Translations under genes and position numbers: made by a program
Shown here: positions 24,957 to 33,344 of the stretch, piece by piece
Layout: each line of letters starts with the position of its first letter
Numbering within the stretch: position 1 is the first letter of the stretch
Assembly (NCBI GenBank): GCA_032054765.1
Contig: DAMBSC010000013.1
Span: 1 to 64,000, forward strand
Reading direction: 5' to 3'
Source of the DNA: DFXE01 sp032054765
GTDB taxonomy: Bacteria > Bacteroidota > Bacteroidia > Bacteroidales > Tannerellaceae
Length of the DNA: 64,000 nucleotides
Notes under the pieces: generated by a model
What the model was told of the DNA's origin: nothing
What the model saw: the letters and a program-made list of their open reading frames with translations, nothing else
Database searches by the model: none

Positions 24957-25883
24957 ATGAATTTTTTAGAGACAGAGAATGTGGTTAAACAATTTTCCGG
25001 CCATCTCGCCCTGAACAAGGTAAGTATTCAGGTTCCTCACGGAAAGATATTCGGGCTTTTGGGGCCTAATGGAGCAGGAAAAACCACGTTAATACGTATC
25101 ATAAACAGAATTACAGCGCCGGATAGTGGTACTGTTCGCTTTAACGGGAGCGAGTCCCAGCCGGAAGATATATATCGTATCGGTTATATGCCGGAGGAAC
25201 GGGGACTTTACAAAAAGATGAAAGTTGGTGAACAAGCTATTTATTTAGCTCAACTAAAAGGATTATCTTACGCAGAAGCTAAAAAACGGCTACAAGTTTG
25301 GTTTGAGAAGTTCGAAATAATGTCCTGGTGGAACCGTAAGCTTGAAGAGCTCTCTAAAGGAATGCAGCAGAAAGTACAGTTTATTATAACAGTTATACAT
25401 GAGCCTGAACTCCTTATTTTTGATGAACCTTTCAGTGGTTTTGACCCAGTAAATGCAGATCGCCTTAAACAGGAAATTTTAGAGTTAAAATCTCTGGGTC
25501 GTACTATTATCTTTTCAACGCATAATATGGCGTCGGTTGAAGAAATATGTGACGAAATTGCATTGATTAATAAATCCGAAGTTGTTTTGTCTGGTAAAGT
25601 CTCTGATGTCCGAAATAGTTTTAAAACAAATACTTTTAATCTGGCACTCAAAACATTGAACGGGAATACTGATTTTAATTCTGACAGTTTTTCCGTTATC
25701 GATATAAACGCAAAACCGGATGTGACAAATTTGCGTATCCATAAAGAGAAAGATCTCAGCAATTCTGATCTGTTAAAAGAACTGGCTCAAACCTATGAGA
25801 TCATATCCTTTAATGAAGAATTGCCTTCTATGAACGAGATATTTATTAACACCGTCTCAGGTACTAATCCCATACAAATATGA
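24957..25883 (+). CDS. ABC transporter ATP-binding protein (NatA-like)
   Basis: A 308-residue ATPase with Walker A GPNGAGKTT (about 39-47), signature LSKGMQQKVQF, Walker B LLIFDEPFSGFDP and H-loop STHNM. The C-terminal 80 residues, ending in a DUF4162-like region, occur in NatA/YhaQ-type exporters. It overlaps its permease gene by 4 bp (ATGA), so the two form an ABC exporter of the Na+/drug type. Substrate unknown. Confidence 0.92.
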   Translation: MNFLETENVVKQFSGHLALNKVSIQVPHGKIFGLLGPNGAGKTTLIRIINRITAPDSGTVRFNGSESQPEDIYRIGYMPEERGLYKKMKVGEQAIYLAQLKGLSYAEAKKRLQVWFEKFEIMSWWNRKLEELSKGMQQKVQFIITVIHEPELLIFDEPFSGFDPVNADRLKQEILELKSLGRTIIFSTHNMASVEEICDEIALINKSEVVLSGKVSDVRNSFKTNTFNLALKTLNGNTDFNSDSFSVIDINAKPDVTNLRIHKEKDLSNSDLLKELAQTYEIISFNEELPSMNEIFINTVSGTNPIQI

Positions 25884-27187
25884 GTAAGATAAGTATAATC
25901 ATTAAGAGAGAATATTTGAGACGAGTAAGTAAGAAGTCATTTCTTATTTTAACATTGTTAATGCCTTTCCTTATTGCAGCTTTGTTTTTCGTCCCTTTCT
26001 GGCTGGCAACATTTAAGAGTGATGAAGTAAAGAACATTGCTGTAATAGATAATACCGGAAAATATGTTTCTTTCTTTCAGGATACGGAAAGTTTCCGCTT
26101 TATAAACACTGAAAAATCATTGGAGGATTACAGAAATAGTCCGGATAAAGAACTTTTCGCAATATTAAGTATTACGGATGATCTATTAAAAAATCCGAAA
26201 GCGGCTACTCTTTATTCAGAAAAGCAAATACCGGGCGACTTAAGCCGATTGGTAAACCAAACGTTACGAAAAGAGTTAGAAGACGAGAAATTAAACTCGT
26301 TCAACATTCCTCAACTAAAAGAAATTATTGAAGAAAGTAAAGTCAATTTCAGTGTGCAAACCATTAAATGGAGTGGTGACGGTAAAGAAGGTGCTTCTTC
26401 TGCCGCAGTAGCTTCTGTTATAGGATTAGTCTTCATGATGGTGATTTATGGTTTTGTGATTGCTTACGGTTCCATGGTAATGCAAGGTGTAATGGAAGAA
26501 AAAACCAATCGTATTGTTGAGTTGATGATATCGTCTGTGCGGCCTTTCGATTTGATGATGGGGAAAATAATCGGTATTGCGCTTGTAGGTATAACACAAT
26601 TGTTTTTATGGGGTATAATGTCCTCAGGATTGATCGCTATTGGAACTTTCATAATGGGTGGAGGTGTTGATCCTTCTGTAATGGAACAAGGCATGATGCT
26701 ACAGCAAGGGATGAATATAGAAGGAATGGAAAAGATAAATGATATATTACAGATCATTCATTCAATTAATTTCTTTAAAATAGGGCTCTTTTTTATCCTG
26801 TATTTTATTGGTGGATATTTATTATATGCCTCAATCTTTGCTGCTATAGGATCTGCGGTAGATCAGCAGGAAGACACCAACCAATTCATGGCTCCTATCC
26901 TTATATTTATGGTGTTTGCTATTTATGCCGGTATGTATAGTATGGATAATCCTGACGGTCCTCTGGCTTTCTGGTGTTCCATGATCCCCTTCACTTCACC
27001 GGTGGTGATGATGATACGTATAGCTTTTGATGCACCTCTTTGGGAACTGATACTTTCTGTAGGTATCCTTTTTATTACAGCTATCGCTATTACCTGGTTT
27101 TCTGCCAAGATATACAGAGTCGGAATACTGATGTATGGTAAGAAACCAAGTATTAAAGAGATGATTGGATGGATAAAGTATAAATGA
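25880..27187 (+). CDS. ABC transporter permease (NatB/YhaP-like)
   Basis: A 435-residue ABC-2 type permease. One N-terminal transmembrane helix (about 22-46) is followed by a large extracytoplasmic domain (about 50-170) and then a group of five or more helices (about 175-425) with the conserved 'EEKTNRIVELMISSVRPFDLMMGK' region, seen here as VMEEKTNRIVELMISSV. It overlaps the ATPase gene by 4 bp. Together they likely export an ion, drug or peptide. Confidence 0.92.
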   Translation: MSKISIIIKREYLRRVSKKSFLILTLLMPFLIAALFFVPFWLATFKSDEVKNIAVIDNTGKYVSFFQDTESFRFINTEKSLEDYRNSPDKELFAILSITDDLLKNPKAATLYSEKQIPGDLSRLVNQTLRKELEDEKLNSFNIPQLKEIIEESKVNFSVQTIKWSGDGKEGASSAAVASVIGLVFMMVIYGFVIAYGSMVMQGVMEEKTNRIVELMISSVRPFDLMMGKIIGIALVGITQLFLWGIMSSGLIAIGTFIMGGGVDPSVMEQGMMLQQGMNIEGMEKINDILQIIHSINFFKIGLFFILYFIGGYLLYASIFAAIGSAVDQQEDTNQFMAPILIFMVFAIYAGMYSMDNPDGPLAFWCSMIPFTSPVVMMIRIAFDAPLWELILSVGILFITAIAITWFSAKIYRVGILMYGKKPSIKEMIGWIKYK

Positions 27188-27242
27188 TATAGAGGAGAGA
27201 TGAAAGTTTAAGAACTATTTACTTTTCCCTTTTCACCTTTAT

Positions 27243-28142
27243 CTAAATATTCGGTAGACGTTGCTCTACTGTTTCCATGCAGTGAATAATATCATCATAA
27301 TTACCTTTAAAAGGGCCGGATTCTTCAATTTTTAATGTCGACATAGCAGCGGCGAAACGTCCGGCCTCTTCCATATCAGCCCCTTTTGAACGTTTATACA
27401 GATATCCGGTAACATACGTGTCTCCGCATCCGGTAGCATCTACTACCTCTTTCGGTTTGTAAGCGGGTATCTGGTAATAGTTTTCTCCATCATAGATTAC
27501 TGAACCAAAGCTACCAAGTGTTATCAATACCTCTTTTATACCCCATTCGTATAATTGGCGAGCCGCTTTCTTCACGTCAGAATGTCCAGTAAGAACTTCC
27601 ATTTCCAATTCATTGGCTTTCAGAACATGGATATATTTCAAAGCTTCCAGTTTCTCCTGCCAGTCTACAGCGTACACTTGTTCATCTCTTACCTCACGCA
27701 GATAACCCTGTACATCCACGGCTATCAATCCATTATTGGAAAGACATTTTAGAACATCAAGTGAAAAATCGTCTGCTAATAATGAGCCTAATATAATATA
27801 CTTGGCATGTACATCCTTTACATAATCTACCGTAAACGGATCGGCTTTCGCGGAGACCCGTTGCTTACGGTTATTCGGATCTTCTTCATAGATATTTTCA
27901 AAACACACAGAATACCTACTTGGCATAACAGCAACATTAACTCCTTTTGACCGCAACCCTTCCACTACATGCAGTTCCGGTTCGCCTACTGCTGTTACCA
28001 GAAAGACGTCGATATCATTAAAGTTACGGATGGCTTCGGAGAAATAAAATGCTGTACCACCTGGCATATGTACCGTTTTTTTGGGTGTGACAACTTTATC
28101 TAACGTAATATGCCCGATGCAGGAAAGATCATGTGTATTCAT
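27243..28142 (-). CDS. PfkB family carbohydrate/nucleoside kinase
   Basis: A 299-residue ribokinase-fold sugar kinase. The substrate-side start is GHITLDKVV with MPGGTAFYFSEA; the ATP/anion-hole motif is DATGCGDTYVTGY near residue 235, including the catalytic Asp of GCGD. It is cytoplasmic and monocistronic, with a minus-strand TACTTTTG box at 28166-28173. The exact sugar cannot be assigned; related Bacteroidales genes are annotated as ribokinase-like. Confidence 0.88.
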   Translation of the reverse strand: MNTHDLSCIGHITLDKVVTPKKTVHMPGGTAFYFSEAIRNFNDIDVFLVTAVGEPELHVVEGLRSKGVNVAVMPSRYSVCFENIYEEDPNNRKQRVSAKADPFTVDYVKDVHAKYIILGSLLADDFSLDVLKCLSNNGLIAVDVQGYLREVRDEQVYAVDWQEKLEALKYIHVLKANELEMEVLTGHSDVKKAARQLYEWGIKEVLITLGSFGSVIYDGENYYQIPAYKPKEVVDATGCGDTYVTGYLYKRSKGADMEEAGRFAAAMSTLKIEESGPFKGNYDDIIHCMETVEQRLPNI

Positions 28143-28165
28143 TATATGTCGTTTTTGAAAGTGGA

Positions 28166-28173
28166 CAAAAGTA
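28166..28173 (-). promoter_or_regulatory. Promoter box of PfkB kinase gene
   Basis: CAAAAGTA reads TACTTTTG on the minus strand, 23 bp before the kinase ATG. Confidence 0.5.
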
Positions 28174-28281
28174 GCAATAAATCCCGTTACATCTTTTCGT
28201 CACTGTAAATTATTTGTAAGAAACTGATCAATTTGGCTTAATTTTTGTTCTTATTATATAGCGTATAATATTTATCAAAAT

Positions 28282-29178
28282 ATGGCTTATATAGATTATT
28301 ACAAAATTCTAGGGGTTAATAAGAATGCTTCACAGGATGAAATTAAAAAGGCTTATAAAAAACTGGCCAGAAAGCATCATCCTGACTTAAACCCTAATGA
28401 TACCGAGGCACATAAAAAATTTCAGGAAATTAATGAGGCTAATGAAGTGCTTAGCGATCCTGAAAAGAGGAAGAAGTATGACCAATATGGTGAGAATTGG
28501 AAACATGCCGACCAGTATGAAGCACAAGGCGGCCAATATCAACAGTATCAAGGAGGCAGTGATGATGGTGCTTTCTGGTCATCATATGGTGATGGAAGCG
28601 GATTCTCAGACTTTTTCGAATCGATGTTCGGTTCAGCAGGTGGAAGAGGTAAAAGCAGAAGTTATACTTTCCGTGGACAGGATTACAATGCGGAGCTTCA
28701 CCTATCTCTGAAGGACGCAGCAAAGACCCATAAACAGGTAATAACTGTAAATGGTAAGAATTTACGAATTACAGTACCCGCCGGTATTTCCGATGGCCAG
28801 ACCATTAAGTTAAAAGGACAAGGCGGAGAAGGCGTAAACGGAGGTCCTGCCGGTGATTTATATATAACATTTGTAATAGCAGAAGATAGTAAGTTTAAAC
28901 GTGTAGGTAACGACTTATATGCTACAGAGCCCTTGGATATGTTTACTGCCGTTTTGGGTGGTGAACAGGTAATTGAAACGATGGACGGAAAGGTAAAAAT
29001 GAAAGTGGCTCAGGGAACACAAAACAACACTAAAGTACGTCTGAAAGGAAAAGGTTTTCCTGTATATAAGAAAGACGGTCACTTTGGCGACTTGATAGTA
29101 ACTTACTCAATTACTATTCCTACCAACCTGAGCGACAAACAAAAAGATTTGTTCAGGGAGATACAAAGTCTTAATTAA
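28282..29178 (+). CDS. cbpA: DnaJ-family co-chaperone, CbpA type
   Basis: A 298-residue type II J protein. The J domain (1-70) contains the HPD motif (RKHHPDLNPN). A Gly/Phe/Gln-rich segment (about 78-125) follows, then two beta-barrel substrate-binding domains. No CxxCxGxG zinc finger is present, separating it from DnaJ proper. It stimulates DnaK ATPase. The next gene, 11 bp downstream, encodes a CbpM-like modulator, which supports the CbpA assignment. Confidence 0.92.
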   Translation: MAYIDYYKILGVNKNASQDEIKKAYKKLARKHHPDLNPNDTEAHKKFQEINEANEVLSDPEKRKKYDQYGENWKHADQYEAQGGQYQQYQGGSDDGAFWSSYGDGSGFSDFFESMFGSAGGRGKSRSYTFRGQDYNAELHLSLKDAAKTHKQVITVNGKNLRITVPAGISDGQTIKLKGQGGEGVNGGPAGDLYITFVIAEDSKFKRVGNDLYATEPLDMFTAVLGGEQVIETMDGKVKMKVAQGTQNNTKVRLKGKGFPVYKKDGHFGDLIVTYSITIPTNLSDKQKDLFREIQSLN

Positions 29179-29189
29179 AATGTACTATC

Positions 29190-29477
29190 ATGCAAACAGA
29201 TTTAATCATAGTAAGCGAATATTGCCGGAAAACCAATCTGGACCCTTTCTTCCTGAATCAACTGGAAGATACCGGACTCATTACAATATATATTGAGGAT
29301 GGCGAAAGATATTTCCCAACATCAGAACTTCCCGATCTTGAAAGATACATACGCATGTATTACGACCTTTCTATCAACGTAGAAGGCATAGATGCAATAC
29401 GCCACTTACAACATCATATTGTTGAACTGCAAGAGGAACTTAATTATCTGAGAAGCAAACTCAAACTTTACGAATGA
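29190..29477 (+). CDS. cbpM: Chaperone modulator CbpM-like protein
   Basis: A 95-residue MerR-like protein. It has an N-terminal helix-turn-helix-like region (SEYCRKTNLDPFFLNQLEDTG, split here) and a C-terminal helix (HLQHHIVELQEELNYLRSKL) suited to coiled-coil pairing. In known cases CbpM binds the J domain of CbpA and blocks it. It is 11 bp behind the cbpA gene. Its 3' end lies inside an 11-bp hairpin (29465-29489). Confidence 0.82.
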   Translation: MQTDLIIVSEYCRKTNLDPFFLNQLEDTGLITIYIEDGERYFPTSELPDLERYIRMYYDLSINVEGIDAIRHLQHHIVELQEELNYLRSKLKLYE

Positions 29478-29489
29478 AATTCGTAAAGT
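29465..29489. terminator. Hairpin across the cbpM stop codon
   Basis: ACTTTACGAAT and ATTCGTAAAGT form a perfect 11-bp stem with GAA loop, which includes the cbpM stop codon. No U tract follows. It may act as a terminator or RNA stabiliser. Confidence 0.5.
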
Positions 29490-29490
29490 T

Positions 29491-29561
29491 AATTGAAAAT
29501 TGAAAGTTGAAAATGATCTCAAGACAAAACGTTTTCAATTTTCAACTTTCAATTTTCAATT
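29491..29561. repeat. Inverted 7-bp repeats (TTGAAAR type) between convergent genes
   Basis: The left arm has three heptads (TTGAAAA, TTGAAAG, TTGAAAA at 29493-29513). The right arm (29532-29561) has four heptads in the opposite orientation. A 23-bp perfect stem (29491-29513 with 29539-29561) is possible. It lies between the convergent cbpM and serine hydrolase genes, so it may also work as a terminator for both. Confidence 0.85.
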
Positions 29562-29564
29562 ATT

Positions 29565-30602
29565 TTACCGCAACGCCGGTAAAATATGTTTCCAGACTAA
29601 ATTGATTTCGGCTTGCATATTCTTTACTTTCGCAGTGATAGCTATAACAGTATTCTTTTCCGGAAGAATGAGGATATACTGACCATAAGCACCATCGGCG
29701 CGAAATGAATTATGGCGGCTTCGCCACATTTGATACCCATACCCTTGTAGCCAATCGCTGTCTTTAGGCTTTATTTTTAAATCTTCTTTTTTTGTTCCTG
29801 ACGGGAGAGATTCTATGTGCGAAGCGGTAGCCTCATCAAACCAGCTTTCCGGAAGCAACTGTCTACCGTTCCATTCTCCCTTTTGAAGAATAAATAGGCC
29901 CAGCTTTGCCATATCTTCCGTTTTGACTGATAAGCCCCAGCCTCCGGCATTTATGCCTTGCGGACTTTCATCCCATGTGGCTCCGACAATTCCTAACGGG
30001 CGGAATAAACGTGTATCCAGATAATCGATTAACTTCTCACCCGTCACCTTTTGTATAATAGCAGAAAGTACATATGTGGCTAAACTATTATATACCATTA
30101 CGGAACCGGGTTGATGATCAAACGGAGCAGCGAAAAAAGTTTCCAGCCAGTCGTCTTTCTCCCTATCACCTCTAGGCTCAACATCATGTCCTGACGACAT
30201 CATCAAAAGATGTCGTATTTCCAACGATTTCAAATTATCATTTATATTAGTTGGCAACTTATCAGGAAAGAAAGAAGTTACTTTGTCTGTAACCTTGATA
30301 AGTCCTTCATTCACGGCAAAACCAATAGCTGTTGCCGTAAAGGTTTTACTTACTGAATACATAACATGCGGTTTGTCAGGAGCGTTATCTCCAAACCATT
30401 CTTCTGCCACAACTTTACCGTTACGGACAATCATATAGCTATGTAATTCTTCGCCACTTTTTTGGAAAGCTTCTACAAACTTAGTAATCCCTTTGGGATT
30501 TACTTTTTCAGCTGCTGGTGTACTGCGTGGTAGGCTCTGCTGGGCAACTATTGACAAACTTATACAAAGTGTATAAAGACAAATAAAAAATAATCTTTTC
30601 AT
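29565..30602 (-). CDS. Serine hydrolase of beta-lactamase (class C-like) family, exported
   Basis: A 345-residue protein with a signal peptide (1-20, cut after SIVA) and a penicillin-binding-protein-like transpeptidase/esterase domain. The nucleophile motif SxxK is seen as VSKTFTA (MYSVSKTF, near residue 84). The second motif is YNSLATY and the late glycine motif is DGAYGQYILIL. Such proteins are D-aminopeptidases, esterases or related hydrolases rather than true lactamases. It lies 24 bp downstream of a paralogue on the same strand and shares long stretches with it (tandem duplication). Confidence 0.85.
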   Translation of the reverse strand: MKRLFFICLYTLCISLSIVAQQSLPRSTPAAEKVNPKGITKFVEAFQKSGEELHSYMIVRNGKVVAEEWFGDNAPDKPHVMYSVSKTFTATAIGFAVNEGLIKVTDKVTSFFPDKLPTNINDNLKSLEIRHLLMMSSGHDVEPRGDREKDDWLETFFAAPFDHQPGSVMVYNSLATYVLSAIIQKVTGEKLIDYLDTRLFRPLGIVGATWDESPQGINAGGWGLSVKTEDMAKLGLFILQKGEWNGRQLLPESWFDEATASHIESLPSGTKKEDLKIKPKDSDWLQGYGYQMWRSRHNSFRADGAYGQYILILPEKNTVIAITAKVKNMQAEINLVWKHILPALR

Positions 30603-30626
30603 ATCGATTAGAATTAATGGTTTATT

Positions 30627-32183
30627 TTATTGATTGCCGGTAATTGTAATAGACTCTTTCGGTTGAAAACTGCTACTTATTGTTATTTCAATTTTTTTAT
30701 CAACAAATTTGCATATGTAGGTTTCAAACTCCGTTTCAGTCAGATAACGAAGATGTAAGCTTAATTCGTCTGTTTTTGTCCAACTGCTGAACCCCGCTAC
30801 GGCAAAAGGAGACATTCCTTCAGGGTTACGTCTTTTATTAAGATAGTAAGGACCTTTCTTATCCGTTTCTCCGTACTGCCATGCATCTTGTCCAAAATTA
30901 AATGAATAAGGAGTATCATTTATATTCAGTGTAAACACACAATTCCCTGCCTCGTCGAATTGGAAAGAAACCTCTTTGAAAGTAAGATCATTTTCCTCCA
31001 TTTTATATGTGTAAGCCACATTCTTACGAACGGCTTCTTCATCCTCAGTATAGAAAGGATTTTGGATTTGCAGTGATGATAGTTTAGAAATTAAAGCATC
31101 TCTTGCAGCATCATCCAACCTCAGCATTCGAGGCATAATTCCGGGAAATAAATGTTCCCAAAACAATGACAGTATCTTACTCATATCACCGGCACGGGCA
31201 GTTGTAACCATAACAGCTTCCTGATCGGGCATAATCAAGATATATTGTCCCCATGCTCCGTCGGCTCTATAGGCATTATGAGTTGACCGCCAAATCTGAT
31301 AGCCATATCCTTGTGCACCTTCATCATGTAACTCTTGCTCAAAAGTAGGCTCTTCCACCTGATATACTTGTACGGCAGTAGCCTCCTTAATCCAGGATTC
31401 GGGAAGTATCTGTTTCTTATTCCATTTGCCATTCTGAAGATAGAATCGTCCTAATTTCATCATATCAGATGCCTTGATCCGTAGCCCCCATCCTCCACAG
31501 TTTATACCTTGTGGATCAGATTCCCATACAGCACCTTCAATCTCTAACGGATCAAACAGGCGAGGCTTCAGGTAATCATACAATGTCATTCCGGTTACTT
31601 TCTGTATGATGGCAGAGAGCATATATGTAGCATACGAGCTATAAGTGAATACTTTCCCTGGTTCATTTACGATCGGAGTAGCCAGGAAGGACTTCACCCA
31701 ATTTTCATCCGTAATATAAAAGACAGGAGCGGGATTCTGACCCACTGTCATGGTTAGTAAGTGTTTTATGGTTAGTTTTTCAAGATTAGGAGAAACAACA
31801 GCAGGTAAGTCTTCAGGAAAAAAAGATATAACTTTATCGTCGACAGTAAGCCGTTTTTCCTTCACTGCAAAACCTATTGCTGTAGAAGTAAAGGTCTTAC
31901 TTACCGAATGCATTATATGGCTTGTCTCCACTTTGTATGGCGACCAATATCCCTCTGCAATAACCTTGTTATGGCGAAAAAGCATAAAGCTGTGAAGTTC
32001 AATTTCTTGATTATCAATCTCCTCTACAAAATCAAGAATGCTGTGCGATGCAACTCCTTCATTTTCCGGAATTCCTCTAAGCATCCCATCTGCATATTGG
32101 CTGGGTATAGGTTTTGCACAAGAGACAAATAACAGAACTAGAATTGGAAATATTTTTACAATACTTACGTAGTTTTTATGCAT
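30627..32183 (-). CDS. Serine hydrolase of beta-lactamase family, lipoprotein with C-terminal extension
   Basis: A 518-residue paralogue of the next gene in the operon. It has a lipoprotein signal (LLFVSC, Cys about 22). The catalytic domain (about 40-365) has SxxK in MHSVSKTFTS, YSSYATYMLSAI and DGAWGQYILIMP. About 150 additional residues at the C-terminus form a beta-rich extension with no motif I recognise. The promoter box is TAGCTTTG on the minus strand (32211-32218). Upstream lies a long non-coding region with a 22-bp array. Substrate unknown. Confidence 0.85.
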   Translation of the reverse strand: MHKNYVSIVKIFPILVLLFVSCAKPIPSQYADGMLRGIPENEGVASHSILDFVEEIDNQEIELHSFMLFRHNKVIAEGYWSPYKVETSHIMHSVSKTFTSTAIGFAVKEKRLTVDDKVISFFPEDLPAVVSPNLEKLTIKHLLTMTVGQNPAPVFYITDENWVKSFLATPIVNEPGKVFTYSSYATYMLSAIIQKVTGMTLYDYLKPRLFDPLEIEGAVWESDPQGINCGGWGLRIKASDMMKLGRFYLQNGKWNKKQILPESWIKEATAVQVYQVEEPTFEQELHDEGAQGYGYQIWRSTHNAYRADGAWGQYILIMPDQEAVMVTTARAGDMSKILSLFWEHLFPGIMPRMLRLDDAARDALISKLSSLQIQNPFYTEDEEAVRKNVAYTYKMEENDLTFKEVSFQFDEAGNCVFTLNINDTPYSFNFGQDAWQYGETDKKGPYYLNKRRNPEGMSPFAVAGFSSWTKTDELSLHLRYLTETEFETYICKFVDKKIEITISSSFQPKESITITGNQ

Positions 32184-32210
32184 ATTCTAGACTTTAAAGA
32201 ATTAGTTCCA

Positions 32211-32218
32211 CAAAGCTA
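32211..32218 (-). promoter_or_regulatory. Promoter box of serine hydrolase pair
   Basis: CAAAGCTA reads TAGCTTTG on the minus strand, fitting TAnnTTTG, 28 bp before the lipoprotein hydrolase ATG. Confidence 0.5.
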
Positions 32219-32487
32219 ATAAAAAGAATTTTCAAAAGGCAAACTTACTACGTCTGTATTAAGCCAATCAAGAATAAAAAAGAATAAACCTACACAATGT
32301 GGAATTGACAGATTGCTATTTGATTGATCTGTTTGCTGACATTTTTGCAGTAAATAAACTCTTTACATAACCTACACTTTGTGCAAAACTGATAAAATAA
32401 TTGGTTCTTTTCGAAAATTCTAATAAAATACTCGTCATTATCTAAACACATTGTGTGTTTTTTGCTTATGAAAAGTTCAAAACGATA

Positions 32488-32575
32488 GGATGAAATGACA
32501 ATAACAACCGGATGAAATCCGGAAAAAGACTGCATGAAATTCAGAAAAGATCCGGATGAAAACCGGAAAGAAACA
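32488..32575. repeat. Array C: four 22-bp units
   Basis: Four units start at 32488, 32510, 32532 and 32554, each beginning GGATGAAA or GCATGAAA, with a constant 22-bp period. In units 2-4 the motif is a small hairpin around GAA: CCGGAT-GAA-ATCCGG, CTGCAT-GAA-ATTCAG, CCGGAT-GAA-AACCGG. The stem ends change together (CCGG/CCGG against CTG/CAG), which suggests selection for pairing. Unit 1 has the sequence start but not the pairing. Confidence 0.8.
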
Positions 32576-32925
32576 AAAAGCATAAAATTTAACCCTTAAA
32601 ATAGGATTAATTATCCTATTTCGTCCCAAAAACACATCAAATTCAAAATAGCAATAAGAAAGGAAAAATACTGAAAAAAATACACAATGCTCAATCAATC
32701 CAAATGAGACAGAGGAAGTATTAATTTTTGATATAAAAAAGAAGATTATACTTTCATATTGAAAAAGCTAAACTCAAAATGCAGCGCATATTTGAATAGC
32801 ATGTCTTACTCATATCCGAAAACAGTCAGGATTCGGTAGTTGTTTTGACATATTGATAATCGACTCCTGTTTTAAGCAAAATGATAAATTTCCACTTATT
32901 GGAAAAAGTTACTCTTGTTACAAAA

Positions 32926-33342
32926 TCAGACCTGCGGATGAACTACACAAAAAGTGCCAGATGCCTTGGCTACTTGTTTGTCATCACAAAAGATTTCACA
33001 TTCACAGAAATGAACATTTCTACCGGGTTTGATCACATAACCGATTGCTTTGAGTTCTTTTCCCCAGGCAGCACGCAAGAAGGATATTTTCATTTCTGCC
33101 GTCAGTACATCTTTCTCTATAGGTGTCATTGTGTAAGCGGCAAAACCGGCAATCGTATCAGCAAGTGCAGCCAATACTCCTCCATGACTGACTCCACTAT
33201 ACTGCTTTTGTTCATCCGTCAATGGCATTCGGGCCTCAATCCGGCCTTCATCTATCAAGGTAAATTCTACACCCAGATACTGCACATAAGGATTTCTTTC
33301 TACCCTTTCCCGTAAATGCTTTTCAATTTTAGGATCTATCAT
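32926..33342 (-). CDS. PaaI family hotdog-fold thioesterase
   Basis: A 138-residue acyl-CoA thioesterase-like protein. The hotdog core has YSGVSHGGVLAALADTIAGFAA with the HGG motif and catalytic-side Asp, and the closing VHFCECEIFCDDKQVAKASGTF strand. It is cytoplasmic and of typical length. It is the last gene of a four-gene minus-strand operon (sigma factor, aldolase, double phosphoesterase, thioesterase), 2 bp behind the phosphoesterase gene. Substrate unknown. Confidence 0.88.
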   Translation of the reverse strand: MIDPKIEKHLRERVERNPYVQYLGVEFTLIDEGRIEARMPLTDEQKQYSGVSHGGVLAALADTIAGFAAYTMTPIEKDVLTAEMKISFLRAAWGKELKAIGYVIKPGRNVHFCECEIFCDDKQVAKASGTFCVVHPQV

Positions 33343-33344
33343 CT

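Larger units (their letters stand above)
32184..32925. other. 742-bp non-coding region with array C and homology to 55.6-56.0 kb
   Basis: No convincing gene is present here. The region contains the hydrolase promoter, three CACAnTGTG-like words (32293, 32375, 32447), array C (32488-32575), a hairpin AAATAGGAT/ATCCTATTT (32599-32621), and matches along 32337-32772 to the intergenic region at 55640-56048. The rest is AT-rich. Confidence 0.65.

Noticed and set aside
32293..32455. Three CACAnTGTG-like words as operator sites
   Set aside because: Spacing is irregular (82 and 72 bp), the words are short, and they are not shared with the homologous copy at 55.7 kb.
32881..33315. 144-codon open frame on the + strand
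   Set aside because: It lies almost wholly antisense to the PaaI thioesterase gene, which has a clear family match; composition is of a shadow frame.
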